Assembly: GCA_013388635.1 (NCBI GenBank)
Contig: JACAEX010000014.1
Location: 62,001-126,000, forward strand
Reading direction: 5' to 3'
Length of the DNA: 64,000 bases
Source of the DNA: Syntrophaceae bacterium
Lineage (GTDB): Bacteria > Desulfobacterota > BSN033 > UBA1163
Shown here piece after piece: positions 49,632 to 60,297 of this stretch (its first letter is position 1; the number at the start of each line of letters is the position of its first letter). Both the position numbers and the translations under genes were made by a program. The notes under the pieces are model-generated. The model worked only from the letters and a program-made list of their open reading frames with translations. It ran no database searches and was not told the DNA's origin.

Positions 49632-50918
49632 TCAGATTCCGGCCCGCATCCTGTCTGCATTTCTGGGCGCTGCAATCCAGAGGCTGATGCAGGCCACCGC
49701 ATTGCATCCCATGGACAGGACAAAAGCACTGGTATAGCTCCCCGAGATGTCATATAGATAACCGCCCAGCCAGGGGCCAATCGCGCCACCCACTCCCATA
49801 CCCATGAGCAACAGACCAGCTACCACACCAAACTGTTTGCCATGAAATATATCCGCTGAACCGGCGAAGACGGTTGGTGTGTAAAGCCCAGCTCCATAGC
49901 CGAAACAGATAGGAAAGATGTAGAGCGGCCAGTGCCGGGATGTATCCCGAACCGAGAGCAAAGCGAGGAGCCCGGCCACGGACAGGAGGGCAGCCAAGGT
50001 GGCGGTTTTTTCCCGGCCCATCCAATCGGATATGAATCCGGAAAGCTGGCCAGCACACATCATTATGCCAAAGAGGGCATAGACAGAGGCACCCAACATG
50101 CTGCTGAACCCTGCATCCTCAATAAATTTTACCTGATGGGCCAAGACGAGGTAGTTCCCCACCCCCCAATAGAGAAAGTAGGACAGCACCAGGAACCATA
50201 GCTGATAAGTTCTCATCAGCTGGCCCACACTCCATTCGGCGACCATAGGGTTTTTCATAAGAACTTCTCCGGCCGGTAAGTCTCCGGTCGAGGGTAAATC
50301 AGAATCGCCGTAAGCCTCCAACCCTCTGTCTTTGGGGTGATAAGAAAAGAAGAGCAGGTTTAAGGGCAGCAAGATGACAATCAGGACGGCTGTCAGAACG
50401 AGATAGGCATTTCGCCATCCCCATTGCAATATGGTGTATTGGACAAAAATACTATAAACGAAACTGAGACCCCCGCCCATCTGGCCAAGCCCCATGACCA
50501 GGCCTCGTCTCCTAACAAACCAATTCATCAGGGTTGGGGCCAAGATGGGCCACCCGCAAAAGGCACTTCCCAAAGGCATCAGCAAGCCGAAGAGCACGTA
50601 GAAGTGCCACAACTCCCTAACAAAGGCACAACCCGCCGTGGCCAGGCCAAGAATCGTGATTCCGAAAAACCTTATCCTCCCTGGCTTCCACTGGTTGGCC
50701 AGAGTGCCAGCAGCGGGCGACAGGAGGCCATAAACGAAGATATTAAGGGAGAACATAATGGCAATGTTGGCCCGGCTCCAGCCGAACTCATCCAGAATCG
50801 GAGCAAAAAAGACCGAGAAGGAATGCCGGATGCCGTAGATTAGAATCATGCTGACAACAGTGCTACCGACAATGATCCAGCCGTAAAAAAAAGGGGATCG
50901 CTCTAAAAGCCTTTTCAC
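49632..50918 (-). CDS. MFS transporter, oxalate/formate antiporter-like
   Basis: 428 residues, 12 hydrophobic segments, GTG start with GGAGGG upstream. The N-terminal FFYGWIIVGSTVVSMILIYGIRHSFSVFFAPILDEFGWSRA and VRRRGLVMGLGQMGGGLS are typical of the OFA/monocarboxylate branch of the major facilitator family. It moves a small organic anion across the inner membrane; the substrate is not predictable. Confidence 0.9.
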   Translation of the reverse strand: MKRLLERSPFFYGWIIVGSTVVSMILIYGIRHSFSVFFAPILDEFGWSRANIAIMFSLNIFVYGLLSPAAGTLANQWKPGRIRFFGITILGLATAGCAFVRELWHFYVLFGLLMPLGSAFCGWPILAPTLMNWFVRRRGLVMGLGQMGGGLSFVYSIFVQYTILQWGWRNAYLVLTAVLIVILLPLNLLFFSYHPKDRGLEAYGDSDLPSTGDLPAGEVLMKNPMVAEWSVGQLMRTYQLWFLVLSYFLYWGVGNYLVLAHQVKFIEDAGFSSMLGASVYALFGIMMCAGQLSGFISDWMGREKTATLAALLSVAGLLALLSVRDTSRHWPLYIFPICFGYGAGLYTPTVFAGSADIFHGKQFGVVAGLLLMGMGVGGAIGPWLGGYLYDISGSYTSAFVLSMGCNAVACISLWIAAPRNADRMRAGI

Positions 50919-51212
50919 CGTCCCTCCTCTCCATTGAAATTGTCAGAATTGCACAATTCAGGTTAACATGATCGGGGATGGCTTTCCAGATGTTTTCTCT
51001 GTCAGCAGACATCCCTTGTTTTTTGGAAGGAGATGAGGTAACCTAAATTGAACCCCTAAAAACTCGGTTGGCAGTCGAAGCGACCTGCACACGGTGGGCA
51101 TACTAAAGTCTTCGCCTGAAGGCGAGGGTTTTCCTCCCCGAGTGAGACAATAAGTTTTGAGTCTGGAGTTCAGGGTTCGGAGTAAAGATTTAATGTCGTG
51201 GAGGCCCATTTT
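50919..51212. other. Spacer between divergent genes with possible element remnant
   Basis: Around 51045-51150 the sequence CTCGGTTGGCAGTCGAAGCG, CTTCGCCTGAAGGCGAGGG (hairpin) and CCTCCCCGAGTGAG resembles the 3' end of an IS605/TnpB-type element, but no protein remains. No clear promoter pair was found. Confidence 0.3.
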
Positions 51213-53649
<2,437 letters not shown>

Positions 53650-53761
53650 ACCCACCGATCTGTTGCCTTTTGGCAAGCTCTCGAAATGGAATTTCTTTCA
53701 TTCTCAAAGGACAACCTCCCGTCACCTCAGTGAGTGCGCTGTGTCAGAAGTCTCTTTTCTT

Positions 53762-53830
53762 TCATTGCCATTCCGGACTTCATCTGGGATCCAGTCTCTT
53801 TGACTGGATATCCGCTTTTGCAGAAATGAC
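53762..53830. repeat. Degenerate intergenic palindrome between eno and the DUF2267-like gene
   Basis: GGATCCAGTC and GACTGGATATCC arms around TCTTT, with outer parts TCATTGCCATTCCGG and TTGCAGAAATGACC. It resembles the common deltaproteobacterial palindrome GTCATTCC...GGAATCCAG. It could end transcription from both sides as a hairpin, but has no T-run. Confidence 0.65.
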
Positions 53831-53846
53831 CGGGTCAAAACTTATG

Positions 53847-54122
53847 TCAAGAGGTGTTAGACACACCCCTCTCTTCGTCCACCTCCCCAGTCTCAAATAA
53901 TCGTTCATCCCGCTGATAGTCATCCATTTGCGCAGCCCTGATTGATTCCCATCCAAGGCGAAGATCGGGCGGGGAGACCTCGGCAATTTTTTGGGAAAGT
54001 TCTTCTCCAATAATTAATTTTGTAAGCGAGATCACTGCCCTTGCCGCAGCGTCAGCCTCTTTTAAATCCTTCAGGTTCGCCATCTTCATCACCGCCTCCA
54101 GAAATTCTTTTCGCGTCTTCAC
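53847..54122 (-). CDS. DUF2267-like small protein controlled by a fluoride riboswitch
   Basis: 91 residues from the GTG at 54122, which has AAAGGGGGTGATC upstream. Helical and acidic: KTRKEFLEAVMKMANLKDLKEADAAARAVISLTKLIIGEELSQKIAEVSPPDLR resembles half of a DUF2267 domain. The tail (DDYQRDERLFETGEVDEERG) is strongly charged. No signal or membrane helix. The function is unknown. The leader carries a fluoride aptamer and terminator, so it should be induced by fluoride. No fluoride exporter (crcB/fluc, eriC-F) is present in the window. Confidence 0.8.
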   Translation of the reverse strand: MKTRKEFLEAVMKMANLKDLKEADAAARAVISLTKLIIGEELSQKIAEVSPPDLRLGWESIRAAQMDDYQRDERLFETGEVDEERGVSNTS

Positions 54123-54149
54123 ATGATCACCCCCTTTCTCCTTCAAAAA

Positions 54150-54180
54150 TAAAAACTTCTACCGAGATGCGTAGAAGTTA
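54150..54180 (-). terminator. Intrinsic terminator of the fluoride riboswitch
   Basis: AACTTCTAC-GCATCTCG-GTAGAAGTT followed by TTTATTTTT on the minus strand. The 9-bp stem overlaps the aptamer's 3' pseudoknot strand. Confidence 0.9.
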
Positions 54181-54225
54181 TCAGTTCCGTCATGGGCGGA
54201 ACGGTTAGAGGCGAACTTCATCGCC
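54150..54225 (-). promoter_or_regulatory. Fluoride riboswitch (crcB motif) with expression platform
   Basis: On the minus strand: GGCGATGAAGTTCGCC (54225-54210), TCTAACC, stem GTTCCG...CGGAAC, CTGAT, then AACTTCTAC. GGCGA pairs with TCGCC, and loop GAAGTT pairs with AACTTC as the pseudoknot; this is the exact fluoride-aptamer layout. The 3' pseudoknot strand is also the 5' arm of the terminator, so fluoride binding should block termination (an ON switch). Confidence 0.93.
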
Positions 54226-54245
54226 ACAAATTTTGCTTCCAGGCC

Positions 54246-54274
54246 ATTATCATGCAAAAAAAAGAGAAAGTCAA
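54246..54274 (-). promoter_or_regulatory. Sigma-70-type promoter of the fluoride riboswitch transcript
   Basis: On the minus strand TTGACT (54274-54269), 17-bp spacer, GATAAT (54251-54246). Predicted start near 54239, about 14 nt before the aptamer. Confidence 0.82.
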
Positions 54275-54470
54275 ATTTTAAGAGCACCTAACCTGCTGAA
54301 ACAATTTGGCCTTTTACCTCATTTTTTTCTCTAACACTTTTTGTCCCCCTTACCCCATTTCCAAGGACGCCTCAAATGGCGTCGACCGATCCTAAAAATA
54401 CCTAACAATTTCGGTAAAGTCTCGCTTGCGATAGGCCTTTGTAACCCCATAATTTATGGCAAAATTTCCC

Positions 54471-54499
54471 TTGACAAAAAAAAACTCTTATTTTAGTAT
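54471..54499 (+). promoter_or_regulatory. Sigma-70-type promoter of the fhs/acs operon
   Basis: TTGACA (54471-54476), 17-bp A-rich spacer, TAGTAT (54494-54499). Predicted start near 54506, giving a leader of about 215 nt that contains a GCGGAG-TTAGT-CTCCGC hairpin (54652-54669). I see no known riboswitch in this leader. Farther upstream a GACGCC-TCAAAT-GGCGTC hairpin lies near 54366-54383. Confidence 0.75.
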
Positions 54500-54720
54500 C
54501 CCAACCGACATTGTGATTATTAGCACATAAACCGCCCTGCCTGAAATGCCATTTTGTACAAAGTGATAAAAGAAAGGGGGGATCATTCAGTTCAAGGTTT
54601 GGGATCGTTTTGGATCGAAGGTTATAGATCAAAACAACATTAGCCCTAACCCTCCGCGGAGTTAGTCTCCGCTTCCAAAAAAGAAATAAGAATCTGAAAA
54701 AGAAAGGGGGATTCGAACAC

Positions 54721-56508
54721 ATGCCATTTACCATTTCCAAAAAGTATATCGATGCAGATCCGAGAAAGCTTCCCGACTGGCAGATTGCGGATATAGCTGA
54801 AGAGACTATGCCCACTGTAGAGGAATGGCAGGATAAATTGGGTCTCAAAAAGGATGAGATCATTCCTTACGGAAGGTTGTGTAAGCTTGATTTTATGAAG
54901 ATTATTAACCGCCTGAAGGATAGACCCGACGGAAAGTATATCGAGGTCACAGCCATTACCCCTACCCCTCTGGGAGAAGGAAAGACAACAACCAGTATGG
55001 GTTTGATCGAGGGACTTGGAAAGAGAGGGAAAAACGTTGGGGGATGTATTCGCCAGCCTTCAGGCGGTCCAACGATGAATATCAAGGGTACTGCTGCAGG
55101 GGGAGGGAAAGCTCTGCTCATTCCGATGACCGAATTCTCCCTGGGCCTTACCGGTGACATCGACGCCATTACAAACGCTCACAATCTGGCCATGGTTGCC
55201 CTCAACGCCCGGATGCAACATGAACGAAACTACGACGATGCGGAGCTGGCCAAGCGGAACCTCAGACGCCTCGATATCGATCCTACCAACGTGGAGATGG
55301 GCTGGGTGATGGATTTCTGCGCTCAGGGTTTACGGAACATTGTGATCGGACTCGGGGGTAAGATGGATGGCTTTATGATGCAATCCAAGTTCGGCATCAC
55401 GGTAAGTTCTGAGCTTATGGCCATCCTCTCCATTGTCCGGGATCTGAAAGATCTTCGTGAAAGGCTGGGGAAGATTATCGTGGCCTACGACAAGAAAGGC
55501 AAGCCGGTCACGACTACAGATCTCGAAGTGGCGGGTGCGATGTGCGCCTTTATGCGGACTACAATCAATCCCACTTTAATGTATACAATAGAATATCAAC
55601 CTTGTCTGGTCCATGCCGGACCTTTTGCCAACATCGCCGTTGGCCAATCCTCAATTATTGGTGACCGCATCGGCTTGAAGATGTTCGATTATCATATCAC
55701 GGAGAGCGGCTTTGCTGCTGACATCGGTTTTGAGAAGTTCTGGAATGTGAAATGCAGGCTGAGCGGGTTGAAGCCTAATGTTTCGATCCTAACCGTAACA
55801 GTCCGGGCACTGAAGATGCACGGAGGCGGACCTGCTGTCGTGGCGGGGCGACCCATCCCTGATGAGTACACAAAGGAAAACCTTCAGCTTCTCGAAAAAG
55901 GGATTGTCAACATGACACACCTCATCGGGGTGATCAGAAAATCGGGGATCAGTCCGGTGGTCTGCATCAATACATTTCATACCGATACCAAAGACGAAAT
56001 CGCCATGGTCCGGAAATACGCCGAACAGGCAGGCGCTCGTTGCGCAGTTTCTGAACATTGGCTTAAAGGTGGAGATGGAGCATTGGAGCTTGCTGACGTG
56101 GTCCTCGATGCCTGTAACGACAAAGTTGATTTCAAGTTTCTCTATCCTCTCGAGATGCCGCTGCGTCAACGGGTTGAGACCATTGCAAAAGAAGTCTACG
56201 GAGCCGATGGTGTTTCCTGGACTCCGGAGGCTGAAGCCAAAGCCAAAAGGCTTGAGGCCGATCCTAACTTTAAAGATTTCACCACCATGATGGTCAAGAC
56301 CCATCTGAGCCTTACGCACGACCCGACTCGTAAGGGAGTGCCCAAGGGCTGGATCCTGCCGGTCCGGGACATCCTGGTCTTCGCCGGGGCCAAATTTCTC
56401 TGCCCGATGACCGGGACGATCAGCCTGATGCCAGGAACGAGCTCTGATCCTGCCTTCAGAAGGATCGATGTCGATGTCAATACCGGCAAAGTGACAGGGC
56501 TGTTCTAA
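54721..56508 (+). CDS. fhs: Formate-tetrahydrofolate ligase
   Basis: 595 residues, slightly longer than the about 555 of Moorella because of the N-terminus. P-loop-like [16 protein letters not shown] (about residue 80), [47 protein letters not shown], and [24 protein letters not shown] are intact. Ligates formate to tetrahydrofolate with ATP, the entry of the methyl branch of the Wood-Ljungdahl pathway (or gains ATP in reverse). First gene of the operon. Confidence 0.98.
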   Translation: MPFTISKKYIDADPRKLPDWQIADIAEETMPTVEEWQDKLGLKKDEIIPYGRLCKLDFMKIINRLKDRPDGKYIEVTAITPTPLGEGKTTTSMGLIEGLGKRGKNVGGCIRQPSGGPTMNIKGTAAGGGKALLIPMTEFSLGLTGDIDAITNAHNLAMVALNARMQHERNYDDAELAKRNLRRLDIDPTNVEMGWVMDFCAQGLRNIVIGLGGKMDGFMMQSKFGITVSSELMAILSIVRDLKDLRERLGKIIVAYDKKGKPVTTTDLEVAGAMCAFMRTTINPTLMYTIEYQPCLVHAGPFANIAVGQSSIIGDRIGLKMFDYHITESGFAADIGFEKFWNVKCRLSGLKPNVSILTVTVRALKMHGGGPAVVAGRPIPDEYTKENLQLLEKGIVNMTHLIGVIRKSGISPVVCINTFHTDTKDEIAMVRKYAEQAGARCAVSEHWLKGGDGALELADVVLDACNDKVDFKFLYPLEMPLRQRVETIAKEVYGADGVSWTPEAEAKAKRLEADPNFKDFTTMMVKTHLSLTHDPTRKGVPKGWILPVRDILVFAGAKFLCPMTGTISLMPGTSSDPAFRRIDVDVNTGKVTGLF

Positions 56509-56516
56509 GTCATCGT

Positions 56517-56571
56517 AATCCCCGCTCCCTATTTCTGACCCTTGCGGAAGAGAAATTTGGGGGTGGGGATT
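56517..56571 (+). other. Hairpin between fhs and folD
   Basis: AATCCCCGCTCCC and GGGGGTGGGGATT form a 13-bp stem (with two wobbles) around a 29-nt loop. There is no U-run, so it is more likely a processing or stabilising element than a terminator. Confidence 0.4.
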
Positions 56572-56639
56572 CTCATTTAAGGTTTGTCTCCTATAAGTTT
56601 AAAACGGGAAATCCGCTGTTAAAGAGAGGAGGGGGAAAG

Positions 56640-57527
56640 ATGACGGCGAAATTGATCAATGGCAATGAGATCGCTCAACAAATTCGCGAGGAACTGAAAC
56701 AAGAGACCGCCCAGTTAAAAGAGAAATATAATCTTGTCCCGGGCTTGGTCACTATCCTTGTGGGTGAAAATCCGGCCTCGGTGAGTTATGTGACCGCCAA
56801 GCAAAAGACCTCCAAGGAGTTAGGGTTTTATTCCATTCAGGACAATCAACCTGCAACCATTACGGAAGAAGAGCTTCTGAAATTGATTGATAAGTATAAC
56901 AAAGACCCTAAAATCCATGGGATTCTCGTTCAGCTCCCTCTTCCCAAACATATCAATGAAACCAAAATCCTCTATGCGATCGATCCGAAGAAAGATGTCG
57001 ACGGCTTCCATCCGGTCAATGTGGGGAAATTGATGATCGGTGAGGCCGATTATCTTCCCTGTACTCCAGCTGGAATCCAACAACTTCTCATTCGAAGCGG
57101 TGTAAAGATTGACGGGGCTGAAGTCGTGGTGGTGGGGAGATCCAACATCGTTGGAAAACCGATTGCCAATATTCTTCTTCAGAAACAGAAAGGAGCCAAT
57201 GCCACGGTGACGATCTGCCATACGGGCACCAGGGATATGGCCTTCCATACCCGGAGGGCAGACATCCTGATCGTGGCTGCTGGAAAACCCAAGGCGGTTA
57301 CCGCAGATATGGTCAAGGAAGGAGCGGTGGTCATTGACGTGGGTGTCAATCGAATTGGAATGACCCCTGAGGGAAAGGCCAAGCTATGCGGGGATGTCGA
57401 TTTCGATGCCGTCAAAGAAAAAGCCAGCATGATTACCCCTGTGCCCGGTGGCGTGGGTCCCATGACCATTACTATGTTAATGATGAACACCGTGAAAGCA
57501 GCCAAACTGCACGGAGGAATTAGCTAA
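56640..57527 (+). CDS. folD: Bifunctional methylene-THF dehydrogenase / methenyl-THF cyclohydrolase
   Basis: 295 residues, AGAGAGGAGGGGG before the ATG. YVTAKQKTSKELG with the catalytic Lys, LVQLPLPKHINE, DPKKDVDGFHPVNVGKL, CTPAGIQQLL, and the NAD(P) motif VVVGRSNIVGKPIANILL are present. Catalyses the two middle steps of the methyl branch. Confidence 0.98.
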   Translation: MTAKLINGNEIAQQIREELKQETAQLKEKYNLVPGLVTILVGENPASVSYVTAKQKTSKELGFYSIQDNQPATITEEELLKLIDKYNKDPKIHGILVQLPLPKHINETKILYAIDPKKDVDGFHPVNVGKLMIGEADYLPCTPAGIQQLLIRSGVKIDGAEVVVVGRSNIVGKPIANILLQKQKGANATVTICHTGTRDMAFHTRRADILIVAAGKPKAVTADMVKEGAVVIDVGVNRIGMTPEGKAKLCGDVDFDAVKEKASMITPVPGGVGPMTITMLMMNTVKAAKLHGGIS

Positions 57528-57602
57528 CTGAGATTTCTTCAAAAACGATCATTCATGATGAGAACGGCTCCTCAGTGAAGACTCTCTCTGCTCTTTAAGG
57601 TT

Positions 57603-57622
57603 GGGCTTCGGCTGGGAAGCCC
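57603..57622 (+). other. Perfect 7-bp hairpin in folD-downstream spacer
   Basis: GGGCTTC-GGCTGG-GAAGCCC. It lies 75 bp after folD and is followed by TTCTTCTG, not by a U-run. Possibly an mRNA-processing or attenuation element. Confidence 0.4.
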
Positions 57623-57640
57623 GCTTCTTCTGAGCCTAAA

Positions 57641-57706
57641 GGGTTAAAGATTAAGGTTTGAGATAAAGGGAATATCCCTTAACCTCTGACCTCGATCCTC
57701 TAACCC
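57641..57706. repeat. Palindromic spacer with short-period arms (GGGTTAA / TAACCC type)
   Basis: The left arm GGGTTAAAGATTAAGGTTTG with AAAGGGA is inverted as TCCCTTAACCTCTGACC and CCTCTAACCC. Same design as the spacers at 6001 and 6511, here inside the acs operon. Confidence 0.7.
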
Positions 57707-57761
57707 GATAAGAAACGGGCATCGTTAATCATTTTGGGGAAATTCCTACTCTTCAGGCTCC

Positions 57762-58430
57762 ATGAAACCGATCTATATTTTTATTGACGGAAAAGAGATT
57801 GAGTGCTTTGAGGATCAACCCCTACTATGGGTAGCTCTGGATCATGGGATATATATCCCCAATCTCTGTGCCTTACGGGAAAGGGCAGAGCCCTATGGAG
57901 CATGTCGACTTTGTTATGTCGAATCCGAGGGAGAAGATCGGCCAGTGACCGCATGTACCACAAAAGTGAGGAAGGGAATGGTTATTAATACCAAAGGACC
58001 AAAAGCCCTCAGGCTCGCCCGAACGGCCTTTGAACTCATCCTGAGTAACCATCCGGTCAATTGTGCCCATTGTTTAAAGAGTGGCTCCTGTGAATTGCAG
58101 AGGATCGCTCGGCATCTGGGAATTAAACTAAATTCAAAAAAATATAAAAAATTTATAAAGGATCTGCCTGTTGATGAGACCAGCCCGATATTTATCTACG
58201 ATCCCAATAAATGTGTGCTCTGCGGGAAATGTGTTTGGCTTTGCCAGGAGAAACTCCATACAGGAACCCTTGGTTTCGCTTATCGCGGTTTCTACAGAAG
58301 GGTCACCGCTTTTGGAGATGAGCCCGTCGGGTTATCCGATTGCAGGGATAAGATCGAATTGGTGGAGATCTGCCCTGTCGGTGCTTTTGGGGCAAAGGAT
58401 AGACAGAGAATAAAAAGAATAGGAGGATAA
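57762..58430 (+). CDS. NuoG/HoxU-like iron-sulfur protein
   Basis: 222 residues. N-terminal 2Fe-2S ferredoxin fold (DGKEIECFEDQPLLWVALDHGIYIPNLC, CRLCYVE, TACTTKV). A His-Cys3 type cluster region follows (NHPVNCAHCLKSGSCELQ), and then one four-cysteine 4Fe-4S motif (CVLCGKCVWLC) with a later CP (VEICPVGAF). This is the electron-wire part of NuoG or the HoxU diaphorase subunit without catalytic domain. Located between folD and acsE it may carry electrons to or from a methylene-THF reductase or NAD(P) enzyme; no metF is visible in the window. Confidence 0.88.
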   Translation: MKPIYIFIDGKEIECFEDQPLLWVALDHGIYIPNLCALRERAEPYGACRLCYVESEGEDRPVTACTTKVRKGMVINTKGPKALRLARTAFELILSNHPVNCAHCLKSGSCELQRIARHLGIKLNSKKYKKFIKDLPVDETSPIFIYDPNKCVLCGKCVWLCQEKLHTGTLGFAYRGFYRRVTAFGDEPVGLSDCRDKIELVEICPVGAFGAKDRQRIKRIGG

Positions 58431-58433
58431 GTT

Positions 58434-59321
58434 ATGATTATCATAGGTGAAAATATCCATGTGATTGCGAAGGACGTGTCGGCGGCGATCAGAGAGAGGA
58501 ACGCAAGCGTGATCCAGGGGCTTGCCAGGGAACAAACCCAGTCAGGGGCGCATTATATCGACTTAAATGTGGGACCGATGAAAAAGGATACCGAGGAGAC
58601 CATGAAATGGCTGGTCAATTGTGTTCAGGATGTAAGTGATCTTCCATTGTCAATTGACACCATGAATCCAGTAGCCATGGAGGCTGGATTAAAGTATTGC
58701 AAGAAAAGACCTCTCCTGAACTCCGCTTCTGGAAAGAGCGACTCCAAGTCACAAATGCTTCCCCTGGCCAAAAAATATAACTGTGATGTGGTCATCTCGG
58801 TGATGACGGATAAGGGAATGCCTCCGGAGGTGGAATCAAAGATAGAGAGTATTCTGGAAACCGTCGCCTATGCCAATGAGCTGGGGATTCCCAATGAAGA
58901 CATCTGGGTCGACCCGATCATTCTTCCTGTGAGCACAGCGGGTGAAGGGCAGAATATCGCCGTGGGAAATCTTGAATTTATCAAGATTCTCCAGGACGTC
59001 CTTCCTGGTGTCAAGTCAACCGTTGGACTTTCCAATATCTCCAATGGCGTTCCGGCTCACCTAAGACCGATCCTCAACCGAACCTATCTGGTGATGCTTG
59101 CACGAAACGGACTCTATTCAGCCATTGCCGATCCCCTCGATGAAGAATTGATGGCCTTGATGAGAGGGGAACTTCCTCAGATCACCGATCTCATCTACAG
59201 AACGATGGATGGCGAGGAGATCGATCTCTCCTCTTTATCTCAGAAAGAGGTGGCCTATGTGAAGACCGCAAGGGTCCTCCTGGCTCAAACCCTTTATTCA
59301 GATGCCTGGTTAGAAATTTGA
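58434..59321 (+). CDS. acsE: Methyltetrahydrofolate:corrinoid/iron-sulfur protein methyltransferase
   Basis: 295 residues, GGAGG before the ATG, 3 bp after the preceding stop. Pterin-binding TIM barrel: IIGENIHVIAKDVSAAI, GAHYIDLNVGP, LPLSIDTMNPVAMEAGLKYC, NSASGKSDS, DPIILPVS, VGLSNISNGVP, and the C-terminal AEID-like loop. Moves the methyl group from methyl-THF to the cobalt of the corrinoid protein. Bacterial type. Confidence 0.94.
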   Translation: MIIIGENIHVIAKDVSAAIRERNASVIQGLAREQTQSGAHYIDLNVGPMKKDTEETMKWLVNCVQDVSDLPLSIDTMNPVAMEAGLKYCKKRPLLNSASGKSDSKSQMLPLAKKYNCDVVISVMTDKGMPPEVESKIESILETVAYANELGIPNEDIWVDPIILPVSTAGEGQNIAVGNLEFIKILQDVLPGVKSTVGLSNISNGVPAHLRPILNRTYLVMLARNGLYSAIADPLDEELMALMRGELPQITDLIYRTMDGEEIDLSSLSQKEVAYVKTARVLLAQTLYSDAWLEI

Positions 59322-59388
59322 TAAAAAATTTATGAGTCACTATTGAAATAAAATATTTTTGTTTGATAATTTTTTTAGGAGGTGAAGA

Positions 59389-60165
59389 ATGGAATATAAG
59401 GCGCCGAAGGAGGCTTATAAAGGAGTGGTCAGAGAAGTCACGATTGGAAAGGGTGATAAGGCATTGAAAATCGGAGGAGAGAATATTCTTCCCCTCCATT
59501 TTTTTGATGAAGGGTCACTCCCCAATCCACCGAGATTTGCTTTGGAAGTGCTCGATATGGAACCTGCGGATAAGGTCCCTCATCTTCTCGAACCCTTTGG
59601 AGACGCCATTTCCGACCCGATCAAATGGGCAAAAAAATGCGAAACATTCGGCGTTGACGCCGTCTGTCTTACGCTCGTCAGTACCGATCCTGCTGAGAAG
59701 GATGCGCCTGCCGATGGAGCAGCCCAATTGGTAAAGAGGATGGCCTCCGAAATAAAAAAGCCCCTGATCGTTTATGGATCTGGAGATGAGAAGAAAGACG
59801 CAGAAGTCCTTCCCAAGGTCGCGCAGGTTTGTGCTGGCGAGAATCTCCTGATCGGACCGGTCCAAAAGGAGAATTATGAGGTGGTGGGCAAGGCCATATT
59901 GGACAATGGCCATGTAGCCATTGCGCAGAGTCCACTCGACATCAACCTTCTCAAGGAATTGAATGTCAAGCTCTGCAAATTCTTACCTCCGGAGAGGGTG
60001 GTCATCGATCCCTTATCCTCGGCACTGGGTTATGGGATTGAGTATAGCTTCTCCCTGATCGAGAGGGTGAAACAGATCGGAGTGATCACCAAGGATAGCA
60101 TGACCATGATGCCCATCATCGCTAACCTCGGCGATGAATGCTGGAAGACAAAACAGGCGAAGTAA
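59389..60165 (+). CDS. acsD: CODH/ACS corrinoid protein delta subunit, ended early by in-frame TAA
   Basis: 258 residues with AGGAGGTGAAG before the ATG. TIM-barrel segments VTIGKGDKALKIGGENILPLHFFDEG, DPIKWAKKCETFGVDAVCLTLVSTDP, VIDPLSSALGYGIEYSFSLIERVK, and MTMMPIIANLGDECWKTKQAK match AcsD/CdhD. The family normally continues about 40 more residues. Here the TAA at 60163 is followed in the same frame by codons giving LRWEGITALSLYLAGANILVLRHPETLNYLKE, the usual C-terminus, up to a stop at 60289. Either a nonsense mutation (with a small deletion) or a sequence error. The small corrinoid subunit binds the B12 partner and methyltransferase in the ACS complex. Confidence 0.85.
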   Translation: MEYKAPKEAYKGVVREVTIGKGDKALKIGGENILPLHFFDEGSLPNPPRFALEVLDMEPADKVPHLLEPFGDAISDPIKWAKKCETFGVDAVCLTLVSTDPAEKDAPADGAAQLVKRMASEIKKPLIVYGSGDEKKDAEVLPKVAQVCAGENLLIGPVQKENYEVVGKAILDNGHVAIAQSPLDINLLKELNVKLCKFLPPERVVIDPLSSALGYGIEYSFSLIERVKQIGVITKDSMTMMPIIANLGDECWKTKQAK

Positions 60166-60291
60166 AATAGGACACAGGGATTGCGCTGGGAGGGAATCAC
60201 GGCTCTATCCCTCTATCTGGCCGGAGCGAATATCCTGGTCTTGAGACATCCCGAAACACTTAACTACCTAAAAGAAACCCTAAGGAGGTAA
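60166..60291 (+). pseudogene. Detached in-frame C-terminal segment of acsD
   Basis: 41 codons in the acsD frame after the TAA: WEGITALSLYLAGANILVLRHPE is the conserved end of AcsD/CdhD. Its last codons double as the ribosome site (AAGGAGGTAA) of the next gene. It has no start codon of its own that would make a stable protein. Confidence 0.75.
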
Positions 60292-60297
60292 TGGTAA

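Noticed and set aside
51045-51150. TnpB-type element end
   Set aside because: Only a weak resemblance in a hairpin-containing stretch; no remaining coding sequence, so left as an unexplained spacer.
54506-54720. Folate (THF) riboswitch in the fhs leader
   Set aside because: A simple GCGGAG/CTCCGC hairpin is present, but none of the THF aptamer core is recognisable.
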